A stretch of 64,000 bases of DNA, from the NCBI RefSeq assembly GCF_009861525.1, contig NZ_WVHL01000005.1, forward strand, positions 1,178,001 through 1,242,000, in the 5' to 3' direction. This stretch comes from Pseudomonas sp. LD120. GTDB taxonomy: Bacteria > Pseudomonadota > Gammaproteobacteria > Pseudomonadales > Pseudomonadaceae. The position numbers were made by a program, and so were the translations under genes. Below the pieces are notes generated by a model. The model did no database searches. It worked only from the letters and a program-made list of their open reading frames with translations, and was not told the DNA's origin. This document shows positions 16,898-25,336 of the stretch, in pieces. Every line of letters begins with the position of its first letter. Within the stretch, counting starts at the first letter, position 1.

Positions 16898-17461
16898 TCA
16901 GGTTGCCGCGGGGTCGTCGAACAGGCCCAGGGTCGTGATGGTCAGGACTTCCGCCGGGCTGTTGCCGGCGTTGACCAGGCAATGGGTTTTAGTCGAGTCG
17001 AAGTGCACCGAGTCGCCTGGGCCGAGGGGATATTGCTGACCCTCGATGGTGTAGACGATCTGTCCAGAAAGAACGTAGGAGAACTCTGAGCCATCGTGGG
17101 AAATCAGTTCCGACTGGTAACCCACCGGTATGTTCATCTTCACCGCGTTCAGCACATTGCCGGGAAAGGAACTGGACAGCCGCTCATAGGCCAGCGGTTG
17201 GCCTTCGATGGTGTAGCGCACGCGTTTCCCGTTGTGGGAGTCCGGTTGCGCCTGAGTGGGCTGGTCGAACAGGGCGTTTAACGGGACGTTCAGCGACTTG
17301 GCAATGTTGACCAGGGAAGAGATCGAGACGCCGGTGAGATTGCGTTCCGCCTGGGAGAGGAAACTGGCCGTCAGGCCGGATTCGCTGGCAATTTGGTGAA
17401 GGGTTTTTTTAGCGGCGCGGCGATAGCGACGCAGGCGTTCGCCGATGCGATCTGCGGTCAT
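16898..17461 (-). CDS. psdR: XRE-family/cupin transcriptional regulator, PsdR-like
   Basis: 187-residue regulator. Residues 8-63 form a Cro/CI-type helix-turn-helix (RLRRYRRAAKKTLHQIASESGLTASFLSQAE region). Residues 110-180 form a cupin_2 beta-barrel (SGQIVYTIEGQQYPLGPGDSVHFDS), which usually binds a small ligand. The same arrangement and position occur for PsdR, the repressor of peptide transport and processing in P. aeruginosa, so repression of the dpp cluster is inferred. The start at 17461 gives the complete HTH. It is transcribed in the same direction as dppA, separated by about 800 bases. Confidence 0.85.
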   Translation of the reverse strand: MTADRIGERLRRYRRAAKKTLHQIASESGLTASFLSQAERNLTGVSISSLVNIAKSLNVPLNALFDQPTQAQPDSHNGKRVRYTIEGQPLAYERLSSSFPGNVLNAVKMNIPVGYQSELISHDGSEFSYVLSGQIVYTIEGQQYPLGPGDSVHFDSTKTHCLVNAGNSPAEVLTITTLGLFDDPAAT

Positions 17462-17681
17462 GGGAGAGGCTCTTATAGGGAAGGAACACTATACCCGGCT
17501 GACGCCAAAACGATCGACAGGCGCTGTACTGGGCTCGGTCACTTTAGCATCAGCCAAGGAGCGAGCTCATAGATTCTGAGGTGGGTTTCACGGTCTGGGC
17601 TGGTGATCATGGCCAACCCAGAGTGGCGGTCACCTTGGCGTCGTGCCGAGGGAGCCGCCGCGGGCTGAAGCGAGGGAAGCG

Positions 17682-18398
17682 TTAAGGCATCAATACTTCG
17701 ATGGCGCCGTCGGCGGTCATGCTGACTTGGCTGGTGCCGGCTTCGACCTCCGGGGTCACTGGCGCTGAATCCATGCTGGCGGCTTTCATCATCATCGGCG
17801 CACGCATGTAAGGCTGTGGATAACCGTTGCTGTTGAGGTTCAGGTTGACGATTTTGTAAGCCTTGCCGCCCAAGGCTTCGGTGGCCAGTTGGGCGCGGGC
17901 CTTGAACGCCTTGACCGCATCCTTGAGCAGGGCGTCCTCGCTGGCCTTGCGGGTCGGATCGGCGATGGCGAAGTCCATGCCACCCATTTTCAGATCGCCC
18001 AACAGTTCGCCGGTGAGCTTGGACAAGGCCGCGAAGTCGGCACTTTCCAGGCGCAGTTCGGCGCGCTCACGCCAACCGGTGATCTTCTGACCCTTGCTGT
18101 CATAGATCGGATAGCTGTTGCGACTGCCTTGGCGTAGGGTCACGCCCTTGACCTGACGTGCCTGGCCCAGGGCTTTGTTCATGGTGGTGGTGATCTGTGA
18201 GGCCAGCTTGGCCGGGTCGGTATTCTGTGACTCGCTGTAGAGGGTCACGATCATCAGATCGCGGGCCACTTCCTGGCTGACTTCGGCGCGCAGGGCAATC
18301 TGGTTGTAGTGCAGATCATCGGCGGCCAGGGCGGGCAGGCTGACGAGAGGGGCGCCGCCGAGGGCGAGTAGGGCGATACTGCGACTGAAATGCTGCAT
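17682..18398 (-). CDS. SIMPL-domain (DUF541) periplasmic protein
   Basis: 238-residue exported protein. A signal peptide (MQHFSRSIALLALGG...LPALA) is followed by ADDLHYNQIALRAEVSQEV and a SIMPL/DUF541 domain over most of the mature length. AAGGAG 6 bases before the ATG at 18398 fixes the start; the 29-residue upstream extension is not signal-like. SIMPL proteins are periplasmic or membrane-associated with ill-defined roles (oxidative stress has been suggested for relatives). It is divergent from roxS, 229 bases away, the same neighbour relation as in P. aeruginosa. Confidence 0.85.
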   Translation of the reverse strand: MQHFSRSIALLALGGAPLVSLPALAADDLHYNQIALRAEVSQEVARDLMIVTLYSESQNTDPAKLASQITTTMNKALGQARQVKGVTLRQGSRNSYPIYDSKGQKITGWRERAELRLESADFAALSKLTGELLGDLKMGGMDFAIADPTRKASEDALLKDAVKAFKARAQLATEALGGKAYKIVNLNLNSNGYPQPYMRAPMMMKAASMDSAPVTPEVEAGTSQVSMTADGAIEVLMP

Positions 18399-18627
18399 GG
18401 AAACTCCTTGAGTGCGGTCCGCAGGGAAAGGTCCCCACCTGCGTGAGCCCTTCAGACTGTGGTTTTTATGTCTCGTTTCGAGCAATTACAACTTTGATAC
18501 ATATAGACAATGGGCGGTGACGGGGGCAGAAAAAAACAGTGTGGCGCTTTGCCGCAGTTTTGCCTGCGCCGGGGGCTGCTTGGTTATACTCCCGGCGATT
18601 GCCCTGGAGCGCTCATCAGGAGAGCTC

Positions 18628-19890
18628 ATGCTCGCCCCCGTTAAATTGTTGTCCGCGACTCGCCAGAACCTCTGGCGCCTGACCTTCATTCGCACGCTGG
18701 TGCTGGCCGCTCAGGCCGGTTCGGTGGGGCTCGCCTATTGGTTTGATTTGCTGCCGCTGCCCTGGCTGCAACTGGGCGTCACCCTGATGTTTTCCACGGT
18801 GCTCTGCGTCTTCACCGCCATCCGTTTGCGGACTTCATGGCCCGTGACGGAGTTGGAGTATGCCCTGCAACTGGCGTGTGACCTGTTTATCCACAGCGTA
18901 TTGCTGTATTTCTCCGGCGGTTCGACCAACCCCTTCGTCTCCTACTACCTGGTGCCGTTGACCATTGCCGCAGTGACCCTGCCGTGGCGTTATTCCGTGG
19001 TGTTGTCGGGGATCGCCCTGACCCTCTACACCTTGCTGCTGGCACGCTTTTATCCTTTGCAGACCTTTCCCATCGCACGGGAGAACCTGCAGATTTACGG
19101 CATGTGGCTGAGTTTCGCCCTGGCCGCGGCGGTGATCACCTTCTTCGCCGCGCGCATGGCCGAAGAACTGCGTCGCCAGGAGGAGCTGCGGGCGATTCGC
19201 CGGGAAGAGGGGCTGCGGGATCAGCAGTTGCTGGCCGTGGCCACTCAGGCCGCTGGCGCCGCCCATGAATTGGGTACGCCGCTGGCGACCATGAGCGTGC
19301 TGCTCAAGGAAATGCGCCAGGACCATCATGATCCGTTGCTGCAGGATGACCTCAGCGTGCTTCAGGACCAGGTCAAACTGTGCAAGGAAACCCTGCAGCA
19401 GTTGGTCCGCGCTGCTGAGGCCAATCGACGTCTGGCGGTACAGATGCAGGAAGTCACTCAGTGGCTGGACGAAGCCTTGAACCGCTGGCACCTGATGCGC
19501 CCGGAGGCCAGCTACCGTTTTCATCTGCTGGGCCAGGGGGCCGTGCCGCGCCTGGCGCCGCCACCGGACCTGACCCAAGCGTTGCTCAACCTGTTGAACA
19601 ATGCCGCCGATGCCTGCCCTGAAGGTTTGGAAGTGCATCTGGATTGGGATACAGAAACGCTCACCATCAGTATTCGCGATCACGGTGCCGGAGTACCCTT
19701 GGCCATCGCCGAGCAGATCGGCAAACCCTTTTTTACCACCAAGGGCAAAGGCTTCGGCCTGGGCCTGTTTTTGAGCAAGGCCAGCGTGACCCGCGCCGGT
19801 GGCTCAGTGAAACTCTACAGTCATGAGGAAGGCGGCACGCTCACCGAGCTACGCCTGCCCCGTGCCGCCCGAGGAGACGACCATGAGTGA
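18628..19890 (+). CDS. roxS: Redox sensor histidine kinase RoxS (RegB/PrrB family)
   Basis: 420-residue membrane sensor. About six hydrophobic helices fill residues 15-175. The phosphoacceptor H-box is AAGAAHELGTPLATM with His213, followed by ATPase boxes (NLLNNAADA as N-box, DHGAGVP as G1, GLGLFLSKA as G2). It senses the respiratory redox state and phosphorylates RoxR, which in pseudomonads tunes terminal oxidase genes. CAGGAG 5 bases before the ATG at 18628 fixes the start; a longer open frame from 18412 is not homologous. It overlaps roxR by 8 bases. Confidence 0.93.
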   Translation: MLAPVKLLSATRQNLWRLTFIRTLVLAAQAGSVGLAYWFDLLPLPWLQLGVTLMFSTVLCVFTAIRLRTSWPVTELEYALQLACDLFIHSVLLYFSGGSTNPFVSYYLVPLTIAAVTLPWRYSVVLSGIALTLYTLLLARFYPLQTFPIARENLQIYGMWLSFALAAAVITFFAARMAEELRRQEELRAIRREEGLRDQQLLAVATQAAGAAHELGTPLATMSVLLKEMRQDHHDPLLQDDLSVLQDQVKLCKETLQQLVRAAEANRRLAVQMQEVTQWLDEALNRWHLMRPEASYRFHLLGQGAVPRLAPPPDLTQALLNLLNNAADACPEGLEVHLDWDTETLTISIRDHGAGVPLAIAEQIGKPFFTTKGKGFGLGLFLSKASVTRAGGSVKLYSHEEGGTLTELRLPRAARGDDHE

Positions 19891-20443
19891 AGAGATCCAA
19901 GTCGAAGGCGAAGAACTGCCGCACCTGTTGCTGGTGGATGATGACGCTACCTTTACCCGCGTCATGGCCCGCGCCATGAGCCGCCGGGGCTTTCGCGTCA
20001 CCACCGCAGGTTCCGCCGAAGAGGGCCTGAGCATTGCCCAGCAGGACCTGCCGGACTACGCCGCGCTGGACCTGAAAATGGACGGCGACTCCGGGCTGGT
20101 ACTGTTGCCCAAACTGTTGGCGCTGGACCCGGAAATGCGTGTGCTGATCCTCACCGGCTATTCGAGCATCGCCACCGCCGTGGAAGCGATCAAGCGTGGT
20201 GCCTGCAACTACCTGTGCAAGCCGGCGGACGCCGATGACGTGCTGGCGGCACTGCTCTCTGAACACGCTGACCTTGATACCCTGGTGCCGGAAAACCCGA
20301 TGTCGGTGGACCGTCTGCAGTGGGAGCACATCCAGCGAGTATTGACCGAGCACGAAGGCAACATCTCCGCCACTGCCCGGGCTTTGGGCATGCACCGTCG
20401 TACCTTGCAGCGCAAACTGCAGAAGCGTCCGGTCCGTCGCTGA
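19883..20443 (+). CDS. roxR: Response regulator RoxR (RegA/PrrA family)
   Basis: 186-residue two-component regulator. The receiver domain has the acidic pocket LLLVDDDAT (Asp19-21), phosphoacceptor Asp63 in ALDLKMDGDSG, the conserved Thr/Lys positions (LILTGYSS, CNYLCKPAD), and a C-terminal Fis-type helix-turn-helix (GNISATARALGMHRRTLQRKL). The small size and Fis-type output are characteristic of RegA/PrrA/RoxR. GAGGAG 6 bases before the ATG lies inside the end of roxS, with an 8-base overlap that couples the two. Confidence 0.94.
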   Translation: MSEEIQVEGEELPHLLLVDDDATFTRVMARAMSRRGFRVTTAGSAEEGLSIAQQDLPDYAALDLKMDGDSGLVLLPKLLALDPEMRVLILTGYSSIATAVEAIKRGACNYLCKPADADDVLAALLSEHADLDTLVPENPMSVDRLQWEHIQRVLTEHEGNISATARALGMHRRTLQRKLQKRPVRR

Positions 20444-20484
20444 ACCGCGACTGAACGAATGTTGGCAAGACATCGTGAAAAAGC

Positions 20485-20508
20485 GAGCCGATCCACTATG
20501 ATCGGCTC
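20485..20508. other. 9-bp hairpin between roxR and the ABC transporter gene
   Basis: GAGCCGATC (20485-20493) pairs with GATCGGCTC (20500-20508), loop CACTAT. Only a short mixed T stretch follows, so it may be a weak terminator for roxR. Confidence 0.5.
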
Positions 20509-20541
20509 GATGTTTGTCTCCCTCCCCATTGAGCCTCAACC

Positions 20542-22269
20542 ATGAATCAGAACGCTGAATACTCTGCGGTCAACGATGCTGTGCGCGGTCAATTCTTTCG
20601 CCGGGTTTGGGCCATGATCACGCCCTATTGGCGCAGCGAGGAAAAGGCCAAGGCCTGGTTGTTGCTGATTGCCGTGATCGCCTTGTCGTTGTTCAGCGTG
20701 GCGATTTCGGTGTGGATCAACAGCTGGTACAAGGACTTCTACAACGCCTTGCAGAAGAAAGACGACGTGGCGTTCTGGCGGCTGATTCTGTATTTCTGTG
20801 GGATTGCCGCCGTGGCGATCCTGGGCGCGGTGTACCGTCTGTACCTGACCCAGATGCTGACCATTCGCTGGCGGGCCTGGCTGACCGAGAAGCACTTTAC
20901 CCGCTGGCTGGACAACAAGAATTACTACCAGCTGGAGCAGGGCGGTTACACCGATAACCCGGATCAACGGATTTCCGAAGACCTCAATAGTTTCACCAGC
21001 AACACTTTGGCGCTGGGCCTGGGGTTGATCCGTAACCTGGTCAGCCTAGTGTCTTTTTCAATCATTCTCTGGGGCGTTTCCGGCAGCATCGAGGTGTTTG
21101 GCTACACCATTCCCGGCTATATGTTCTGGTGCGCGTTGATCTATGCGGCCATCGGCAGTTGGCTGACCCACCTGATCGGACGGCGCCTGATCGGTCTCAA
21201 CAATCGCCAGCAACGTTTCGAAGCCGACCTGCGTTTTTCCATGGTGCGGGTGCGGGAAAACGCCGAGAGCATTGCCCTGTATGACGGTGAACGGAGCGAG
21301 AATCAGCGCCTAAGCAGTCGTTTCAGCAATGTCTGGCACAACTTCTGGGACATCATGAAAGTCTCCAAGCGCCTGACCTTTTTCACCGCCGGCTATGGCC
21401 AGATCGCGATCATCTTCCCGTTCATCGTCGCGGCGCCACGGTATTTCTCCGGCAAGATCGAACTGGGCGAACTGATGCAGATCAACTCGGCCTTTGGCAA
21501 CGTTCAAGAGAACTTCAGTTGGTTCATCAGCGCTTATACGGATCTGGCTTCATGGCGCGCCACCAGTGACCGTCTGTTGAGTTTTCACCAGGCCATGAGT
21601 GAGAACGAACAACGCACGCCGGCCATCGATGTAGTGCATCAGGGGGAGGAATTGCAGGTACGCGATCTTGGCCTGGACCTGGCGGACGGTCGGCATTTGC
21701 TGGCTGGTGCGCAAATGACGGTCAAGCCCGGTGAGCGCCTGATGCTCAGTGGCCGTTCCGGCAGTGGCAAGAGCACCTTGCTGCGAGCCATGGGACGGTT
21801 ATGGCCGGCGGGACGCGGGAGCATTGTGCTGCCGAATCAGCGTGCTCTGTTTCTGCCGCAAAAGCCCTATTTGCCCATTGGTAGCCTGCGCGAGGCCTTG
21901 AGTTATCCACAGTCTGGAGACAGTTACCCCCACGAGCATTATGTGCAGGTGCTGGAAACCTGCCGACTGCCGCACTTGGTATTGCGCCTGGACGAGAGCA
22001 ATCACTGGCAGCGCATGTTGTCCCCGGGGGAGCAGCAGCGTCTGGCTTTCGCCCGTGCACTGCTGTATGCGCCGCAATGGTTGTACATGGACGAAGCGAC
22101 ATCGGCCATGGACGAAGAGGATGAAGCTGCGTTGTATCAAGCTTTGATCGATCAGTTGTCGGGGCTGAGCATCGTCAGCGTCGGTCATCGCAGCAGCCTC
22201 AAGCGCTTCCACCCGCGGCATATCCGCATCGAGCAGGGCAGCCTGGTGGATCAAACGCTCACCGCTTGA
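20542..22269 (+). CDS. YddA/SbmA-BacA-type ABC transporter with fused ATPase
   Basis: 575-residue half-transporter. The N-terminal ABC_membrane_2 (SbmA/BacA-like) domain of about 330 residues has several helices and the family stretch YRLYLTQMLTIRWRAWLTEKHFTRWL with GYTDNPDQRISEDL. A C-terminal ATPase follows with Walker A GRSGSGKST at 404-412 and signature LSPGEQQRLAFARAL near 493. Relatives take up peptide antibiotics, vitamin B12 or other large amphipathic compounds; the substrate here is unknown. It is transcribed alone, 98 bases after roxR, at the left edge of the variable pocket. Confidence 0.88.
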   Translation: MNQNAEYSAVNDAVRGQFFRRVWAMITPYWRSEEKAKAWLLLIAVIALSLFSVAISVWINSWYKDFYNALQKKDDVAFWRLILYFCGIAAVAILGAVYRLYLTQMLTIRWRAWLTEKHFTRWLDNKNYYQLEQGGYTDNPDQRISEDLNSFTSNTLALGLGLIRNLVSLVSFSIILWGVSGSIEVFGYTIPGYMFWCALIYAAIGSWLTHLIGRRLIGLNNRQQRFEADLRFSMVRVRENAESIALYDGERSENQRLSSRFSNVWHNFWDIMKVSKRLTFFTAGYGQIAIIFPFIVAAPRYFSGKIELGELMQINSAFGNVQENFSWFISAYTDLASWRATSDRLLSFHQAMSENEQRTPAIDVVHQGEELQVRDLGLDLADGRHLLAGAQMTVKPGERLMLSGRSGSGKSTLLRAMGRLWPAGRGSIVLPNQRALFLPQKPYLPIGSLREALSYPQSGDSYPHEHYVQVLETCRLPHLVLRLDESNHWQRMLSPGEQQRLAFARALLYAPQWLYMDEATSAMDEEDEAALYQALIDQLSGLSIVSVGHRSSLKRFHPRHIRIEQGSLVDQTLTA

Positions 22270-22276
22270 GCCAACC

Positions 22277-22306
22277 CCCAGCAATAGGTCTCCACCTGTT
22301 GCTGGG
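22277..22306. terminator. 13-bp stem-loop between convergent genes, possible bidirectional terminator
   Basis: CCCAGCAATAGGT (22277-22289) pairs with ACCTGTTGCTGGG (22294-22306) with one G-T wobble, loop CTCC. It lies between the converging transporter and small hypothetical genes. No T-tract on either side, so any termination would be inefficient or Rho-assisted. Confidence 0.45.
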
Positions 22307-22335
22307 AGGGGGCGCTCAGATACGGGTCTTAAGGC

Positions 22336-22530
22336 TTATCCGTGGGTTTGCAGAATTGAGCGGTCCACCCTGATTGTCAACGAACCGCAGCCCGGGGCGA
22401 CGTTGAAAATGGCCTTGGCGTGTTCATCCACAATGGCTCGGGCAATGGGCACGCCGTCTGCCAGCAGCTCCAGTGGCGCGCCTTTTAGGGATTGGCCCGA
22501 GGCCAGTTCCAGGGTCAGTTTGAGGCTCAT
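22336..22530 (-). CDS. Small hypothetical protein downstream of the SOS-box phospholipase-like gene
   Basis: 64-residue protein, MSLKLTLELASGQSLKGAP start, with alternating hydrophobic residues suggesting a small beta-sandwich. No signal peptide, membrane helix or cysteine-pair motif; it has one Cys. AAGGAG 7 bases before the ATG gives strong translation. It starts 13 bases after the stop of the larger upstream gene, so it is the second gene of the same operon and probably shares its LexA control. Family not recognised; a partner, chaperone or immunity role is possible but unsupported. Confidence 0.65.
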   Translation of the reverse strand: MSLKLTLELASGQSLKGAPLELLADGVPIARAIVDEHAKAIFNVAPGCGSLTIRVDRSILQTHG

Positions 22531-22543
22531 GATGTTCTCCTTG

Positions 22544-24190
22544 TCAGGCGTTACGGTCGATGAAGGTGCTGGTGGTGTTATCGATGCTGCCGATCAGCTC
22601 CGGTGAGCCGCCGCGGAACTGGCGAAAAATATGGCGTCCGCTGGCGCCGCTGTTGCGGGTGCCGGCTGGGATTGTGAGCGTGGGCTGGAAGCTGTCGCTG
22701 AGTTCGCTGTATGCCGACCAGGGGCCGATGTAAGACTCGTTGACGCCAAGGGTTTCGCTGATCGCATAGCGCACCGCCTGGCCCGGCAGCCAGTTGGGTT
22801 CGCTGGGTTCATGGCTTTGCCAGCCATCAGGGGTGATGCTCGGAGCCGATGCCGGGGGCTCCAGATACCCCGCGGGCCGGTTGGGGCTGTAGTTTTTCAA
22901 TAACAGGTAGGTGCTCCAGCCCCACCAGTTGTCGATGGTCTTGCTGTCGTTGAGGTTGTTGACGTCGCTGCGGCGCAGGACCTTGTCCCCTTGCATGACG
23001 AACAGTGGCGAGAAGTTCGCCGCTTGGTGCTTGGCCGCGTCCAGGTCCGGCAATACCTTGAGGGCGGCATAGTCGCTTGGCGCCGGGAGGCTGTTGCCCT
23101 GGTAGGCATCGAACACTTCATCGGCCGAGCGTTGCACGGCCAGCTTCACCCACTGGCGATTGCGGTGATCGACGCTGTCGAAGTAGCGCTTGTCGCCATA
23201 GGCGTGCCAGTGATCACCTTGCGCATTGCTGAGCGTGAGGCCGAACGTGCTGTCTTCGTCGTGCATGAATCGGGTGATCAGAGAGCCCAGGTCGCTGGGA
23301 GTGACCGCTGCCGCCAGTTGCTTGCGTGGCACGCGGACGTGACCGGCGGAAAACAGATCGGTCAGGAAGTGATCGGCAAAGGCGTTCATTGCATAGGCCA
23401 GTTCCAGTTGTCTCTCATCGGTGGTCGCGCCGGCATGTGCGGCGTGTTGCAGCGCTGCGGTATGCCCGGCGATATAGGCTTGCAAGGCCCATTGCGCGAA
23501 GTGATCGGCGTTGTTTGCCGCCAGTTTCAAATAGCGTCCCAAGGGGAACAACGCGGATACCAGGCTGCCACCGCCGGTGACCTTGTTCCACTCTTCGGAG
23601 AGGCTGTCTCCCAGGGCGTCATAGGCTTCATGGGGTTGCTTGCCGTCACGGATGGCCTGGTTGGCGGCGCTGACCTCCTGTTGCATGATCGCCAGGATCT
23701 GTCGGGCTTCGTCTTTCGAGGTTGCCAGTCGCGCCAGCGAGTCGAAGGCATTATTGAAGCGTTGCAGACGCTCGGCAGGCGTCGCGCCTTCGCAGATCGG
23801 TTGGTCGGGGATGCCATAGAAATCGCCACCCAGGGCGACCACCTGGCCATAGGTCAGGGCCAGCCCATTGGGTAGGTGCAGTTGGACCTGCCAGGCGGGC
23901 ACCGGCGCAGCGTTATTGTCGAAGCGCAGCAAGGTCGCGTCGCCGATTGCCGTGTGCTCAGCGCCCTCGAAACGTAGTTGGGGGGACGATTTCGCCACGT
24001 GCTCTGGTGGCTGGGTTGGTGTCTCTGGCCGGTGGTACTTGAGGGTGTGGTGACCGTCGACAACCAGTAGCAGCGTGTCGCCATCGCCAGAAATCGCGAC
24101 GCCTTTTTCACTGAACAGGCTGTCCAGGTCGGCAATGATTTTGCCGGCATGTTGTGGTTGGTGCTGTGTCCGTGCAGAAAAACCTGACAT
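22544..24190 (-). CDS. Predicted zinc-dependent phospholipase C-like protein under a LexA box
   Basis: 548-residue protein without an apparent signal peptide. The central part (residues 110-330) carries histidine/aspartate motifs of the zinc phospholipase C/S1-P1 type: His230, His243, FADHFLTDLFSAGH (His274, Asp278, His284), His310-Asp311 and His327, preceded by GGDFYGIPDQPI around 121-132. The C-terminal third is rich in Ser, Pro and Trp and not recognised. AAGGAG lies 7 bases before the ATG. A near-perfect SOS box sits about 40 bases upstream, and a small gene follows in the operon. Enzymatic class is inferred from motif pattern; substrate unknown. Confidence 0.7.
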   Translation of the reverse strand: MSGFSARTQHQPQHAGKIIADLDSLFSEKGVAISGDGDTLLLVVDGHHTLKYHRPETPTQPPEHVAKSSPQLRFEGAEHTAIGDATLLRFDNNAAPVPAWQVQLHLPNGLALTYGQVVALGGDFYGIPDQPICEGATPAERLQRFNNAFDSLARLATSKDEARQILAIMQQEVSAANQAIRDGKQPHEAYDALGDSLSEEWNKVTGGGSLVSALFPLGRYLKLAANNADHFAQWALQAYIAGHTAALQHAAHAGATTDERQLELAYAMNAFADHFLTDLFSAGHVRVPRKQLAAAVTPSDLGSLITRFMHDEDSTFGLTLSNAQGDHWHAYGDKRYFDSVDHRNRQWVKLAVQRSADEVFDAYQGNSLPAPSDYAALKVLPDLDAAKHQAANFSPLFVMQGDKVLRRSDVNNLNDSKTIDNWWGWSTYLLLKNYSPNRPAGYLEPPASAPSITPDGWQSHEPSEPNWLPGQAVRYAISETLGVNESYIGPWSAYSELSDSFQPTLTIPAGTRNSGASGRHIFRQFRGGSPELIGSIDNTTSTFIDRNA

Positions 24191-24229
24191 TTCTAGCTCC
24201 TTGAGATGTCATAAAGATGATTATTTTAA

Positions 24230-24245
24230 CTGTATGTATATACAG
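24230..24245 (-). promoter_or_regulatory. LexA-binding site (SOS box)
   Basis: CTGTATGTATATACAG matches the gamma-proteobacterial LexA pattern CTGT-N8-ACAG with the alternating AT core, and is flanked by AA and TT as in the E. coli 20-mer consensus. It is 40 bases upstream of the phospholipase-like ATG and 112 bases from the divergent AEC transporter gene. The position near the promoter of the former supports repression of that operon. Confidence 0.85.
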
Positions 24246-24356
24246 TTATTTTGAGCCTAGAGGAAAATCGGTAGGCGTCAAGGAGCGAGTCGCGCCGGTG
24301 GGCTTTGATTGGATTATCATTAGCCCCCTAACGACAGGCACAAGGTCCACTCGCCC

Positions 24357-25298
24357 ATGCTGGCCATCTTTTTTGCAACGCTGACGATCACGGCGCCGGT
24401 CTTTGCCATGTTGTTTCTGGGGTTGTTGCTCAAGCGCATTGAGTGGATCAACGACAACTTTATCCACACCGCATCGGCGCTGGTGTTCAACGTCACCATG
24501 CCGGCGTTGTTGTTTCTCGGCATAGTCCACGCAGACCTGCACTCGGCGTTGAAGCCGGCGGTGCTGATCTATTTTTGCCTGGCCACGCTGGTGTCTTTCG
24601 CCTTGGCCTGGGGGTGGGCGATCTGGCGTTGTCCGTGGGCTGATCGCGGCATCTATACCCAGGGCGCGTTTCGCGGCAACAACGGGATTATCGGACTGGC
24701 GCTGGCGGCGAGCATGTACGGGGATTACGGGATTTCCCTGGGGGCGGTGCTCGCGGCGTTGGTGATTATGTTTTACAACACCCTGTCGACCATTGTTCTG
24801 GCGGTCTACAGCCCGGTGATCAAGTCCGATCCCTGGAGCATTTGCAAAAGTGTGATGCGCAATCCGCTGATCATCAGCGTGCTGGCGGCAGTACCTTTTG
24901 CCTATTGGCAGATCCCGCTGCCGGGTTGGCTGGAAACCTCGGGTAAGTACCTGGCGCAGATGACCCTGCCCCTGGCGCTGATCTGTATTGGCGGTACTTT
25001 GTCCTTTGCGGCCTTGCGCAACAGCGGAAAGGTAGCCATGAGTTCGAGCCTGCTGAAGATGATCAGCTTGCCGCTGCTGGCCACACTGGGGGCGTGGATG
25101 TATGGGTTTCGCGGGGCGGAACTGGGGATCTTGTTCCTGTACTTTGGCAGTCCCACCGCTGCGGCCAGCTTTGTCATGGCCCGGGCGACCAATGGCAATC
25201 ATGAGCTGGCGGCGGCGATTATCGTCATTACCACGATGATGGCGGCGGTGACCACCAACATCGGGATCTTTGTGCTGCAGTGGGGGGGATGGATCTAG
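24357..25298 (+). CDS. AEC-family transporter (auxin efflux carrier type)
   Basis: 313-residue inner-membrane protein with about ten hydrophobic helices. The first helix starts at the N-terminus (MLAIFFATLTITAPVFAMLF) and the family pattern FNVTMPALLFLGI and FRGNNGIIGLALA is present. AEC carriers move small organic anions or hormones; the specific substrate is not readable. The gene is divergent from the SOS-box operon. The ribosome site is weak (AAGG about 12 bases upstream). A minus-strand frame across the whole gene is a high-GC shadow. Confidence 0.85.
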   Translation: MLAIFFATLTITAPVFAMLFLGLLLKRIEWINDNFIHTASALVFNVTMPALLFLGIVHADLHSALKPAVLIYFCLATLVSFALAWGWAIWRCPWADRGIYTQGAFRGNNGIIGLALAASMYGDYGISLGAVLAALVIMFYNTLSTIVLAVYSPVIKSDPWSICKSVMRNPLIISVLAAVPFAYWQIPLPGWLETSGKYLAQMTLPLALICIGGTLSFAALRNSGKVAMSSSLLKMISLPLLATLGAWMYGFRGAELGILFLYFGSPTAAASFVMARATNGNHELAAAIIVITTMMAAVTTNIGIFVLQWGGWI

Positions 25299-25306
25299 CG
25301 TCCGCC

Positions 25307-25325
25307 GCCAGCCAGCCAGCCAGCC
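25307..25325. repeat. Short tandem GCCA repeat
   Basis: Four GCCA units plus GCC lie immediately after the AEC transporter stop (TAG ends at 25298) in the convergent gap. The array is outside any coding frame, so length change would not switch a gene. Confidence 0.6.
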
Positions 25326-25336
25326 GGTGACGGTTT

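Noticed and set aside
24246..25202. 318-codon minus-strand frame over the AEC transporter, ending next to the SOS box
   Set aside because: Arg/Gln/His-rich product with no family; the plus-strand gene has ten membrane helices and a known family.
25307..25325. GCCA tandem repeat as a phase-variation switch
   Set aside because: It lies after a stop codon in a convergent gap and is only about four units, so slippage would not alter any reading frame.
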